Source: Fusibacter sp. A1
GTDB lineage: Bacteria; Bacillota; Clostridia; Peptostreptococcales; Acidaminobacteraceae
DNA: 64,000 nt
Assembly (NCBI RefSeq): GCF_004125825.1
Contig: NZ_QQWI01000005.1
Location: 62,001-126,000 of the forward strand
Direction of reading: 5' to 3'
Shown: in pieces, positions 37,393 through 46,899 of the stretch
Position numbering within the stretch: position 1 is the first letter of the stretch
Layout of the letters: the number at the start of each line of letters is the position of its first letter
Notes under the pieces: model-generated
Databases searched by the model: none
Seen by the model: the letters and a program-made list of their open reading frames with translations, nothing else
What the model was told of the DNA's origin: nothing
Translations under genes and position numbers: made by a program

Positions 37393-39093
37393 ATGTTATC
37401 TTTTAAACATGAAATTGCGAACAAATTGGCAACAGTCATTACGGATTTGACCGTGGAAGAATTGGTGGATACGCTCGAAATTCCAAAACATGACGACATG
37501 GGTGATTATGCTTTTCCGTGCTTCAAGCTTTCTAAGATCTTTAGAAAAGCGCCGCCGATGATCGCCACAGAACTTGCCGGTCAGCTCAATGACGAGTTGT
37601 TCGAGTCGGTGGCTCCTGCAGGCGGATACATCAACTTCAAGATCAGCCCTGCCATTTATGCGAAGGTCGTCCTTGAAGCGGTTGAAAATCAGGGAGAAAA
37701 CTACGGTCACAGTACCATGGGTGAAGGAAAGAAAGTCATCGTCGAATATTCGTCGATCAATATCGCAAAACCTTTCCATATGGGACATATCAGAAGTACG
37801 ATGATCGGTCATTCACTTAACCGTATCTACAAGGCGCTAGGCTTTGACACGGTTTCGATCAACCATCTGGGCGACTACGGCACGCAGTTCGGTAAACTGA
37901 TTGTCGCATACAAGCTATGGGGCGACAAAGATGCGATCGAGGCTGATCCGATACCGGAACTGCTGAAAATCTATATCAGATTCCATGATGAAGCGGAGTC
38001 AAAACCTGAAATGGATGACGAAGCCCGTGCGTGGTTTACAAAACTTGAAAACAAAGATGAGGAAGCGGTCGCTTTATGGACATGGTTCAGAGAAGTGTCT
38101 TTAAAAGAGTTTATGAGAGTGTACAAGATGCTTGGCGTCGAGTTTGACTCTTTAGCAGGCGAATCCTTCTATTCGGACAAGATGGATGAAGTGCTTGATA
38201 TCCTTAGAAGCAACAAGGTGCTTAAAAAATCAGACGGCGCAGAAATCGTAGATCTTGAACCCTACGGTATGCCACCAGCCCTGATCACTAAAAAGGACGG
38301 CTCAACGCTCTACATGACTAGAGACCTTGCAGCTGCCATCTACAGAAAAAGAACTTATGATTTTTACAAGAATATCTATGTGGTAGCCTACCAACAGGAC
38401 CTTCACTTTAAACAGTGGTTCAAGGTGCTTGAATTGATGAAGCAGGACTATGCAAAGGATTGTATCCACGTCAACTTCGGTATGGTCTCACTAGAAGAAG
38501 GAACGCTGTCAACCAGAAAAGGCAGAGTGGTCTTCCTTGAGGATGTGCTTAAAAAGGCGACTCAAATGGCACTAGAAGTCATCGACGAGAAGAACCCGAC
38601 CCTAGATAACAAGGAAGAGGTCGCTAAAGAGATCGGTATAGGCGCTGTTGTCTTCCAGGAGCTGTTTAACAACCGTATCAAGGACTATACCTTCTCTTGG
38701 TCTAAAGCGATGGCATTTGAAGGCGAGACGGGACCATATGTTCAGTATGCCCATGCAAGAGCGAACACGCTTATTGAAAAAGCCGGTACAGTCGATGCGT
38801 CTAAGCCTGTCGATTACAGCCTGCTGTCTGATGAAGCATCGAACGCGCTGATTCGTTCACTTTATCAGTTCCCACAAAGCGTTATCGATGCGATGGAAGC
38901 CAACGAGCCGTCAAGAGTGACTAGATATGTGGTAGGTCTTGCACAGGATTTCAACAAGTTCTATCAAGTCAACCATATCAACGTAGAAGATGAGGCGCTA
39001 AAACTTGCCAGACTATCCCTAGTAAAGGCGACAAAGCAGACAATCAAAAACGCCCTTTACCTTATCGGTATCAGCGCGCCAGAAAAGATGTAA
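37393..39093 (+). CDS. argS: Arginine--tRNA ligase
   Basis: The 566-residue class I synthetase has an N-terminal Add1-type domain (1-105), the HIGH-like motif HMGHIRST near residue 136, LSTRKGRVVFLEDVL in the core (no KMSK, as is usual for many ArgRS) and a C-terminal anticodon-binding DALR domain. GAGGAGAG precedes ATG 37393. Expression should depend on the T-box leader in front. Confidence 0.97.
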   Translation: MLSFKHEIANKLATVITDLTVEELVDTLEIPKHDDMGDYAFPCFKLSKIFRKAPPMIATELAGQLNDELFESVAPAGGYINFKISPAIYAKVVLEAVENQGENYGHSTMGEGKKVIVEYSSINIAKPFHMGHIRSTMIGHSLNRIYKALGFDTVSINHLGDYGTQFGKLIVAYKLWGDKDAIEADPIPELLKIYIRFHDEAESKPEMDDEARAWFTKLENKDEEAVALWTWFREVSLKEFMRVYKMLGVEFDSLAGESFYSDKMDEVLDILRSNKVLKKSDGAEIVDLEPYGMPPALITKKDGSTLYMTRDLAAAIYRKRTYDFYKNIYVVAYQQDLHFKQWFKVLELMKQDYAKDCIHVNFGMVSLEEGTLSTRKGRVVFLEDVLKKATQMALEVIDEKNPTLDNKEEVAKEIGIGAVVFQELFNNRIKDYTFSWSKAMAFEGETGPYVQYAHARANTLIEKAGTVDASKPVDYSLLSDEASNALIRSLYQFPQSVIDAMEANEPSRVTRYVVGLAQDFNKFYQVNHINVEDEALKLARLSLVKATKQTIKNALYLIGISAPEKM

Positions 39094-39110
39094 TGAAAGA
39101 TAAGATTAAA

Positions 39111-39139
39111 AGTTCGAGCAGGTGCTCGAGCTTTTTTTT
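39111..39139 (+). terminator. Terminator after argS
   Basis: AGTTCGAGCA and TGCTCGAGCT form a 10-bp stem with a 2-base centre (effectively a 4-base loop), followed by eight T. Confidence 0.88.
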
Positions 39140-39146
39140 ATTCCTA

Positions 39147-39175
39147 GTGCAAACGGTTGCACTATCGGTTATAAT
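39147..39175 (+). promoter_or_regulatory. Pullulanase promoter with overlapping cre-like site
   Basis: TATAAT (39170-39175) has a poor -35 (GTGCAA, 39147-39152, 17-bp spacer). TGCAAACGGTTGCA at 39148-39161 matches the catabolite-responsive consensus TGNAANCGNWNNCW at every position and is nearly palindromic. CcpA, or a MalR-like LacI-family protein, is the likely binder. The overlap with the -35 predicts repression. Confidence 0.7.
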
Positions 39176-39205
39176 AGTACTAGATTAAACCACAAGGGGG
39201 AAACG

Positions 39206-42200
39206 ATGAAACGATATTTAACATGGATTTTAGTTATTGCAATGCTTGTAAGCTTTATACCTGCTCAACCTGTCTTTGCTGACGGGGATGAAACGCTCAC
39301 CATCCACTACCTGCGACCCGAAGCCGATTACGAGGGCTGGACAGTATGGTTATGGGCGGAAGGTGGAGAAGGAAAAGCCTACGAATTTGAAGGCGCCGAC
39401 GAAGACGGAGCCTATTTTACTACTGAAATCGATACGGATGCGCAAAAATACGGCTACATCATTCGATTCGGCGAATGGGAAAAGAAAGACGTCGATGCCG
39501 ATCAGTTCATCGATGTGACAAAAGAGACCAACATCTACATAACAAGCGGCGTTAAGGGATATACTGCATCTGAAACCACGACTGGCGATATCGTCGTGGG
39601 ATCAGAACAGACACTAGTGCGCGTCCACTACCACAGATACGACAAGGCCTATGACGGGTGGAACCTTTGGATGTGGCCGGAAGGCGGAGAAGGTGCCGCT
39701 TATCCCTTTACAGGCAGTGACGATTTTGGCGTCTATGCGGATGTGACCATCCCGGGCACCAAGGATCTTAGTCAGATCGGAATCATCGTTCGATTCGGCG
39801 AATGGGAAGCAAAGGATATCGAAGAAGACCGTTACTTGAAGATAGCCAAGACTAACGAAGAGGGAATTCTAGAAGCCTTCCTGGTGCAGGCTGACGAGAA
39901 AATCTATTATGACCTAAGCAAAATCGACACGACCCCTAAGGTGATGAAGGCTCAGTGGACGGACTTCAACCTTCTTGAGCTGGAGACGTCGATCCTACTG
40001 CCTGAGGATGTCAGCACGCTAAAGCCTCAAGTGACGGACCATTTTGGAAACAACTTGGATATACTATCGGCGCTAAGGTCTGCTGACCAGAAATTGCTGC
40101 TTGAGGTCGGTTCGCCAATCGATATGGGTAGCGCCTATACCGTGCTCCTAAACGAGTATCAGGTAAGTGACACGAATACGACATCGCTGTTCGACACAGA
40201 CGCCTTTAACGAGCAGTTCGAGTACGACGGAGCGCTAGGAGCGCTTTATGACAGTGAGCAGACAGAATTCGTACTTTGGGCTCCTACGGCTCAACAAGTA
40301 CGCTTAAATCTTTACCAGTCAGGTCACAACGACGATCTGATCGAATCCATTCCTCTTGAAAAGGGGTTGAAGGGAACATGGCTTGCTGCGGTGCCCGGTG
40401 ACATGCACGGCATCTACTATACGTATTCTGTAACAGTCGGCACAAGCACAAACGAAGCGGTGGACCCTTACGCGCAGGCGGTAGGCGTCAACGGCGACAG
40501 GGGTATGGTGATCGACCAAAAACGTGCGGAACCGGAGAACTGGCAGGATGACAAGCGTCCTGCGATAGTGTCAAAAGACGATGCCATCGTTTATGAGGCG
40601 CACATCAGGGATTTGTCTTCCAGTGACAGCTCCGACATCAAGCAAAAGGGAAAGTTTGTAGGACTGACTGAAACAGGAACGGCAACGAAATTTGGTGACG
40701 CCACAGGCCTTGACCATTTGGTCGATCTTGGAATCACCCACCTTCAGCTGTTACCTATCTTTGACTACAACAGCCTGGACGAGACAAAAGGCTTTGATGC
40801 GGGCTTTAACTGGGGTTATGACCCGAAGAACTACAATGCTCCGGAAGGAACCTATGCCACAAACGCCTATGACGGTGTGGTAAGGGTGAAAGAGTTAAAA
40901 AGCATGGTACAGGCGCTTCACAATAAGGATATCAGAATCATTATGGATGTGGTCTACAACCATACCGCGCTCAGCACCGGATCGAACTTTGAAAAGATCG
41001 TGCCCGGCTATTATTATAGAAGCGTCGCAGGCACATTCTCAAACGGTTCGGGTTGCGGCAATGAAACCGCATCGGAACGTGCGATGATGAGAAAGTTCAT
41101 CATCGATTCCACAGCCTACTGGACAAACACCTACCATCTGGACGGATTCAGGTTCGACCTGATGGGGCTTCACGATATAGAGACCATGAATCTAGTGGCT
41201 GACAATCTAATGAATATTGACGATTCCATTCTTGTCTACGGAGAAGGCTGGACTGGCGGAAGCACACCGCTTTTAGAATCTATGAGGCTTGTAAAGGTCA
41301 ATGCCGAATCAGCACCTAAGATCGGTGTGTTCAACGACGATGTCAGAGACGGTATAAAGGGTCATGTGTTTACAGATACTGAACCCGGCTTTGTCAACGG
41401 CGGGAAAGGTTTTGAAGAAAGCGTTAAATTCGGTGTGGTCGGTGCCATCCAGCACGATCAGATCAACAACATGGCCGTAATGTATGCAAAGGTGCCTTAT
41501 GCCAGCTCACCGCTGCAATCCGTCAACTACGTGTCGGCACATGACAACTTGACACTTAGGGACAAACTGGCGGCTACCCTTCCTGATGCGACAGAGGACG
41601 AGTTAAAGTCCATGCAGATGCTCGCCAATGGAATCGTCCTAACCTCGCAGGGATTACCGTTTTTACACGCTGGCGTGGATTTCATGCGTACAAAAGATGG
41701 TGATGCCAACTCCTACAAATCACCAGATGCAGTCAACCAGCTAAACTGGAACGACAAAGACAAGTACAAGGACGTGTATGAGTTCTATAAGTCGATGATT
41801 GCCTTTAGAAAAGAACACCCCGCATTCAGCCTTGGCGATGCGGATCTAGTAAGAGAACACGTCGTCTTTTACGGTACTGAAGCTTTACCGCTTGAAGAGA
41901 AAAACGTAGTCGCTTTTCTGATCACAGATCACGCGGGTGGAGACGTGGCTGGCACGATCTTTGTCGCGTATAACGCGAATAGGACGCCTGTATCCATAGA
42001 CTTACCTGCAGGTAAATGGTCGATGGATGTCTACGGAAGCGATATCGACAAAAAACCGATGAACGAATCCTTTAACGCGATCGATGTTCCTGCCATCGGC
42101 ATGGTCGTACTGACATCACAAGAGGTGTTAAAGCCTCAGATAATTCAGGAGGATGAAACAGAAGAGTTACCATCAGATGGTGAGCCGATTCCAGAAGAAG

Positions 42201-42292
42201 AGGATAATACGGCGATCTACATCAACGTCGGACTACTTATGATCGCTGCTGTAGCAGGCGTTTGGTGGGTAAGAAAGAATAAGAAGAATTAG
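39206..42292 (+). CDS. Secreted, membrane-anchored type I pullulanase
   Basis: The 1028-residue protein starts at ATG 39206 after AAGGGGG. A signal peptide (1-25) is followed by two CBM41 starch-binding domains (about 28-105 and 127-210, each with the WLWAEGGEG or WMWPEGGEG pattern), a CBM48 domain (about 315-400) and a GH13 catalytic domain. Visible catalytic residues are nucleophile D651 (FRFDLMG), acid E680 (YGEGW) and D780 (SAHDN); MDVVYNHTA is the first GH13 region. It cleaves alpha-1,6 links in pullulan and starch. The C-terminus is an acidic linker, one membrane helix and RKNKKN, with no LPXTG, so it is probably held by the helix itself. Confidence 0.95.
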   Translation: MKRYLTWILVIAMLVSFIPAQPVFADGDETLTIHYLRPEADYEGWTVWLWAEGGEGKAYEFEGADEDGAYFTTEIDTDAQKYGYIIRFGEWEKKDVDADQFIDVTKETNIYITSGVKGYTASETTTGDIVVGSEQTLVRVHYHRYDKAYDGWNLWMWPEGGEGAAYPFTGSDDFGVYADVTIPGTKDLSQIGIIVRFGEWEAKDIEEDRYLKIAKTNEEGILEAFLVQADEKIYYDLSKIDTTPKVMKAQWTDFNLLELETSILLPEDVSTLKPQVTDHFGNNLDILSALRSADQKLLLEVGSPIDMGSAYTVLLNEYQVSDTNTTSLFDTDAFNEQFEYDGALGALYDSEQTEFVLWAPTAQQVRLNLYQSGHNDDLIESIPLEKGLKGTWLAAVPGDMHGIYYTYSVTVGTSTNEAVDPYAQAVGVNGDRGMVIDQKRAEPENWQDDKRPAIVSKDDAIVYEAHIRDLSSSDSSDIKQKGKFVGLTETGTATKFGDATGLDHLVDLGITHLQLLPIFDYNSLDETKGFDAGFNWGYDPKNYNAPEGTYATNAYDGVVRVKELKSMVQALHNKDIRIIMDVVYNHTALSTGSNFEKIVPGYYYRSVAGTFSNGSGCGNETASERAMMRKFIIDSTAYWTNTYHLDGFRFDLMGLHDIETMNLVADNLMNIDDSILVYGEGWTGGSTPLLESMRLVKVNAESAPKIGVFNDDVRDGIKGHVFTDTEPGFVNGGKGFEESVKFGVVGAIQHDQINNMAVMYAKVPYASSPLQSVNYVSAHDNLTLRDKLAATLPDATEDELKSMQMLANGIVLTSQGLPFLHAGVDFMRTKDGDANSYKSPDAVNQLNWNDKDKYKDVYEFYKSMIAFRKEHPAFSLGDADLVREHVVFYGTEALPLEEKNVVAFLITDHAGGDVAGTIFVAYNANRTPVSIDLPAGKWSMDVYGSDIDKKPMNESFNAIDVPAIGMVVLTSQEVLKPQIIQEDETEELPSDGEPIPEEEDNTAIYINVGLLMIAAVAGVWWVRKNKKN

Positions 42293-42311
42293 GAAATAAT
42301 TAGACATAATT

Positions 42312-42343
42312 AAGACCTCAGGAGTGATTCTGAGGTCTTTTTA
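42312..42343 (+). terminator. Terminator after the pullulanase gene
   Basis: AAGACCTCAG and CTGAGGTCTT form a 10-bp stem with an 8-base loop and a T run. Confidence 0.9.
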
Positions 42344-42461
42344 CGCGTTTTGTCAAGAGAGGAATTATATTAAGTTTATCTTAAATAGAGTTGGAAGCAT
42401 GGATTTTTAGTAAAATAGTATTGATGGCAAGGCATTCTATGAGCCACTAATAGGGAGCAGC

Positions 42462-43733
42462 ATGAAGAAAAAACTACTGATGATAACACCAGAAAATAAG
42501 GAAATCAACGCTTTTAGAAAAAGGCAGTTCAATAATTTTGTTCAACTCACAATGCCCTATCTAGCTGCATATGTCGATGAAGACCAATATGAGATCACAT
42601 TGGTGGATGAATACAATCAAAAAATTCCATATGAGAAGACGTTTGACCTGATAGCCATAACTGTAAATACACCCAATGCCATACACTGTTATGAAATGGC
42701 TAGGCGACTGATGGGGAATGGAAGCAAAATAGTGCTTGGTGGACCGCATGCCACATTGCTGCCGTTTGAAGCTCAGCAGTACTGCGATTTCATCTTAATT
42801 GGTGAAGGAGAAGAAATCTGGCCTAGGTTTTTAAACGATTTTTATCATGACAGGGCAAAAGAATCTTATGAATGCACTGAGACCCCTTCGCTGAGCAAGA
42901 TTCCGGATGCAAGAAGGGACCTGATCACAGGACGCTATCTGACAAAAGGTGCGGTCTTCGCTTCAAGGGGCTGTACACACCACTGTGCGTACTGCAATCT
43001 TAAGCAGATCTACTGCAAGGAATACAGAACGCGGCCGATTGATGAAGTCATTAAAGAAATTGAACACATCAAAAGCAAGTATTTTGTTTTTTGGGACGAC
43101 GACTTCTGGGGTGACACCGACCATGCAAAAAAGCTGATGGTCGAACTTATAAAGCTTAATAAGAAGTGGGCGGCACAAGTCACGCTAGATACCTGCATTG
43201 ATGATTCACTATTAAAACTCGCCAAGGAATCCGGATGTATGTACTTGTTTTTAGGGATAGAATCATTTTCTACCCAAGGACTAACTAGTGTGAACAAGAC
43301 CTTTAACCGAGTCGAAGATTACGAAGCAATTATTAAAAAAATCCACAATGCGGGCATTGCGATACAGGCTGGCATCATCTTCGGCTTTGACACGGATGAC
43401 AAGGACGTTTTTAAAAGAACGCTTGAAGCATGCGAGAACCTAGGCATCGATGGAGCCACAGTCAGCATATTGACACCCTTTCCACGGACTCCGCTTCATA
43501 AGAAATTATTGGACGAGGGCAGACTAAAAGACGTAGACTGGAGCCACTACAATGCCAAAACCAGAGTGACTTATCTACCAAAAAATATGACTGAAGAGGA
43601 ACTACTGGAAGGTTTCATGTGGTTTAGGAAAAAATTCTACTCCTTTGGGTCAATCATAAAGCGGCTTAAAGTGTCAAAAACCAATATAATTCATAATCTG
43701 ATTATCAATATTGGATATAAGATTTCTAGGTGA
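42462..43733 (+). CDS. B12-binding-domain radical SAM protein
   Basis: The 423-residue protein has an N-terminal cobalamin-binding-like domain (about 5-125, with GGPHATLLPFEA and GEGEEIWP) and a radical SAM domain with cluster ligands C171, C175 and C178 (CTHHCAYC). GIESFSTQGL and the C-terminal PFPRTPLHKKL are common in this class. The substrate is unknown; relatives act as methylases or in cofactor and hopanoid or lipid modification. It appears monocistronic, starting after GGGAG at ATG 42462. Confidence 0.88.
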   Translation: MKKKLLMITPENKEINAFRKRQFNNFVQLTMPYLAAYVDEDQYEITLVDEYNQKIPYEKTFDLIAITVNTPNAIHCYEMARRLMGNGSKIVLGGPHATLLPFEAQQYCDFILIGEGEEIWPRFLNDFYHDRAKESYECTETPSLSKIPDARRDLITGRYLTKGAVFASRGCTHHCAYCNLKQIYCKEYRTRPIDEVIKEIEHIKSKYFVFWDDDFWGDTDHAKKLMVELIKLNKKWAAQVTLDTCIDDSLLKLAKESGCMYLFLGIESFSTQGLTSVNKTFNRVEDYEAIIKKIHNAGIAIQAGIIFGFDTDDKDVFKRTLEACENLGIDGATVSILTPFPRTPLHKKLLDEGRLKDVDWSHYNAKTRVTYLPKNMTEEELLEGFMWFRKKFYSFGSIIKRLKVSKTNIIHNLIINIGYKISR

Positions 43734-43923
43734 GTTCAATTATCATTGGAGATTCATACTAAGCGATAGACCATGTATTAGTATTGGAATGTCACCGCTG
43801 TGTTTAGGAGTCTGATTTGAAGGGTAGAGGTTGTTTACAAGATGTTCATGTATAATCCATAGATTGATTTAGTGTGGCCTCACAGTTCATAGAAAGAGCA
43901 AAAATAACCATGGGGGTGATAGG

Positions 43924-46572
43924 GTGGAAAGGTTATTATTCAAGTTTAAACGTTTCTTTTTCAGTAAGAGAAAGCTGGTTCTATTCTACTTTATGGCTTT
44001 TTTAATTCCTATAGCTATTATCTTGATTGCATTCAATCGTTTGGAGGTTTATCCTTTTGGAGATAAGTCGCTTCTTTCCTTTGATTTTTGGGCACAGTAT
44101 TTCCCAATGATGTCTCAGAAACACTTCAATAAACTGAACTTTATATCAAATGCTCATACTTGGAATGGTGCGATGGGGAATAATATATATGCCCAAAACG
44201 TCTATTACACTGCAAGTCCTTTAAATGCACTTCTTTTACTTGTTCAACGTGATTATTTGATTCAGGCCGTTGATTATATCATTCTTCTTAGGTATGGTTT
44301 GGCTTCTGTCACTTTTTTATTCTTTCTCAATGACAAGTACAAAAAAGTCAATGCTGCAATGGTAGCTGTAGCTATTACATATGCCTTATCATCCTATGCC
44401 TTGGCCTACATTCATCAACCGATGTGGCAAGATTCATATGTATTATTACCCTTGTTAGTAGTAGGATTGACAAGACTTGTACGTGAGAACAAGGTCTTGT
44501 TTTATATTGGGACATTAACACTAACCATTTATACGAACTTCTATATCGCTTTCAGTGTTTCAATATTTATAGCATTATACTTTGTGGTTCTCATGGTTAT
44601 CAATTTGGAACAATTCGACCTGAACGAAGTGAAAGCAAAAGTAAAGATTTTTGGTGTTTCATCATTAATTTCAGGTGGATTGAATGCTTTTATGATTCTT
44701 CCAGTAGTGATAGCGGTGAATCAAACGATTCAGGGAACAGGTGGATTCCCAAAACCTATGCGGTTTTATGACTCTGCAGTAGATTACTTAAGTCATCTAC
44801 TGCCTTATACTGAACTGACGAATCAAAGTGGGATTCCCAATATTTATAGTGGTACTTTAATTTTGATTTGCATACCTATTTATTTTACTTTAAGGAATAT
44901 TAAGTTGAAGGAAAGGGTTGCACACGCAGCCTTGCTTTTAGTTTTGTATCTTTCTCTCAACTTAAATGTGCTCGACTATGTGTGGCACGGATTCCATATC
45001 CCAGATAATTTTGTTGGGAGATGGTCTTTTGTTTTTTCCTTTTTAGTTCTAATACTAGCGTATGAAGTAATTGAGCATATGTCATACATCGAAACAAGGG
45101 TACTGATCATTATCTACATAAATAGCATAATTGTACTGAGCATATTCCATGAAATACGTGAGAGTTTAAAAATACAAGCTAAATCTGTCTTGATGACGGC
45201 AGTGATAATTACTCTTTTTGTGATCCTATTCCTGTCTAGCAGGTTCTTCATATTCAACAACAAAAAAAAGAGTGTGCAACTACTTATCGCTCTACTCATT
45301 ATTACGAATCAAACGCGTATAACTCCTGATCTATTGGAAAGAGATGGACATACTAGTGGTATTGAATTATATAATCGGAATAATGAGTCAATGAGCATTA
45401 TAAGAAACTTATATGATGATGAAGAAGAATTCTATCGAATGGAGATGGCTGATATGTGGACATTTAACCCCTCTCAGTTATATCAATACAAAGGGATTAC
45501 CATGTATACTTCCATGATGCGCGGGGATGCTTACGAGTTTTTCAAGAAATATGGTAATGGAAATTATGGCTATAATAAAAGTAGTATATTTTATGAACCC
45601 TACTCACCTGTGTTTAATTCTTTGATGGGAATTAAGTATATAACGAAAAGAGATGGCGTTTTTGATGCGCCTTACTTTGAAAAGATTTATCATATTGGAA
45701 CAACAACTGTCTATAAGAACAATAGGGTTCTTCCGGTAGCGTTTATGATGCATAAATCAAAATTTAATCTCCAGACCTCAGAGCTCTACCATCTTGAAAA
45801 TCAAAATAAATTGATTAGATATTTGGCAGATATCGAAGAAGATGTTTTTGAGAGAATTGAGTTTGATACGACTGAGGTTGTAAATGCAGAAGTTGACACT
45901 GAGTTAGCTTGGGAATCCAATTACTATACAAGGGTGGATCAAAGTCAACCAATCGTGTTTAATTATGTCTATTCACCAAGGGACGGGGAATATTTATATC
46001 TTGATGATAATTTTAGAGCGGGCAAGATAACCGTTACCATAGGTGAGGAAGTTCACACAGAGGATATTTCATTTAATCAGTATATCTACCTTGGTGAACA
46101 AGATGAAGGAGTACCTGTAAATATATCAATAGAGGTAGATAATATTAATCTTGGCCTATACGGGATTCATCTATACAAATACAACCTAGAGGCCTTAGAA
46201 GGGGCGTTTAATAAGTTAATGGAAACTCCTGCTCAGAACATTCATTATGACGAATCAAGTTTGAACTTTACAATAGATGCAAGAAAATCAGGAATACTTT
46301 ATACATCGGTACCAGCGGATGAGGGGTGGAGAGTTAAGATAGATGGTGAAGTTGTAAAGCCAATAATAATTGACAATTACTTGATCGGTTTAATAATGCC
46401 TGCGGGTAAACATACTGTAGAAATGTCATATTGGGTACCAGGATTATTGGAAGGTGGTATAATATCTTTGTTATCAATGATTGGGTTTCTCTTTTTCATG
46501 AGGCATTTGCTTTCGCACAAAGCCAATGAAGGGGTGGAACTTGTCGTATCACTTGAAGAACTTGATAATTGA
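43924..46572 (+). CDS. YfhO family large membrane protein
   Basis: The 882-residue protein has about 12-13 membrane segments in its first ~440 residues, an extracellular C-terminal half and a last helix near 850-870. SFDFWAQYFPMM and the following GNNIYAQNVYYTASPLNALL loop are typical of YfhO/GT-C-like proteins. YfhO in Bacillus and relatives takes part in glycosylation of lipoteichoic acid. The start is GTG 43924 after GGGGGTGAT. The gene appears AT-richer in sequence and codon choice (many ATA, TTA and AAT codons) than the genes around it, suggesting separate ancestry. Confidence 0.82.
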   Translation: MERLLFKFKRFFFSKRKLVLFYFMAFLIPIAIILIAFNRLEVYPFGDKSLLSFDFWAQYFPMMSQKHFNKLNFISNAHTWNGAMGNNIYAQNVYYTASPLNALLLLVQRDYLIQAVDYIILLRYGLASVTFLFFLNDKYKKVNAAMVAVAITYALSSYALAYIHQPMWQDSYVLLPLLVVGLTRLVRENKVLFYIGTLTLTIYTNFYIAFSVSIFIALYFVVLMVINLEQFDLNEVKAKVKIFGVSSLISGGLNAFMILPVVIAVNQTIQGTGGFPKPMRFYDSAVDYLSHLLPYTELTNQSGIPNIYSGTLILICIPIYFTLRNIKLKERVAHAALLLVLYLSLNLNVLDYVWHGFHIPDNFVGRWSFVFSFLVLILAYEVIEHMSYIETRVLIIIYINSIIVLSIFHEIRESLKIQAKSVLMTAVIITLFVILFLSSRFFIFNNKKKSVQLLIALLIITNQTRITPDLLERDGHTSGIELYNRNNESMSIIRNLYDDEEEFYRMEMADMWTFNPSQLYQYKGITMYTSMMRGDAYEFFKKYGNGNYGYNKSSIFYEPYSPVFNSLMGIKYITKRDGVFDAPYFEKIYHIGTTTVYKNNRVLPVAFMMHKSKFNLQTSELYHLENQNKLIRYLADIEEDVFERIEFDTTEVVNAEVDTELAWESNYYTRVDQSQPIVFNYVYSPRDGEYLYLDDNFRAGKITVTIGEEVHTEDISFNQYIYLGEQDEGVPVNISIEVDNINLGLYGIHLYKYNLEALEGAFNKLMETPAQNIHYDESSLNFTIDARKSGILYTSVPADEGWRVKIDGEVVKPIIIDNYLIGLIMPAGKHTVEMSYWVPGLLEGGIISLLSMIGFLFFMRHLLSHKANEGVELVVSLEELDN

Positions 46573-46651
46573 GAGCGTGTAAACGTAGGGAATATAATCG
46601 CTGTTTGGTTTTGGACCATATTTTTTGACATATTCACAAGATGCAACAATT

Positions 46652-46683
46652 AGTTTGAGTAAGAAAGTTACTCAAACTTTTTT
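46652..46683 (+). terminator. Terminator after the YfhO-type gene
   Basis: AGTTTGAGTAA (46652-46662) and TTACTCAAACT (46668-46678) form a perfect 11-bp stem with a 5-base loop and six T. The remaining 200 bases to 46900 hold no gene that I can see. Confidence 0.92.
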
Positions 46684-46899
46684 GGTTCTTTAGCAGAACT
46701 GCGAGAAACTTGTAATGTGCCTTCGTATCCTCTTTTGGTGAAACTATACTGAAGATATTCTGCTGCATGCTGATAGTTATCTAAAGTGGGTATTTAAAAC
46801 AGGAATGGGTAATAACTAAGTATAATCGGATGGGTTTTTAACGCAGTTTTGTGTTAAACCAGTAGTGATACGGCAGTCCAGCTGAAATTGGAGGTCAAC

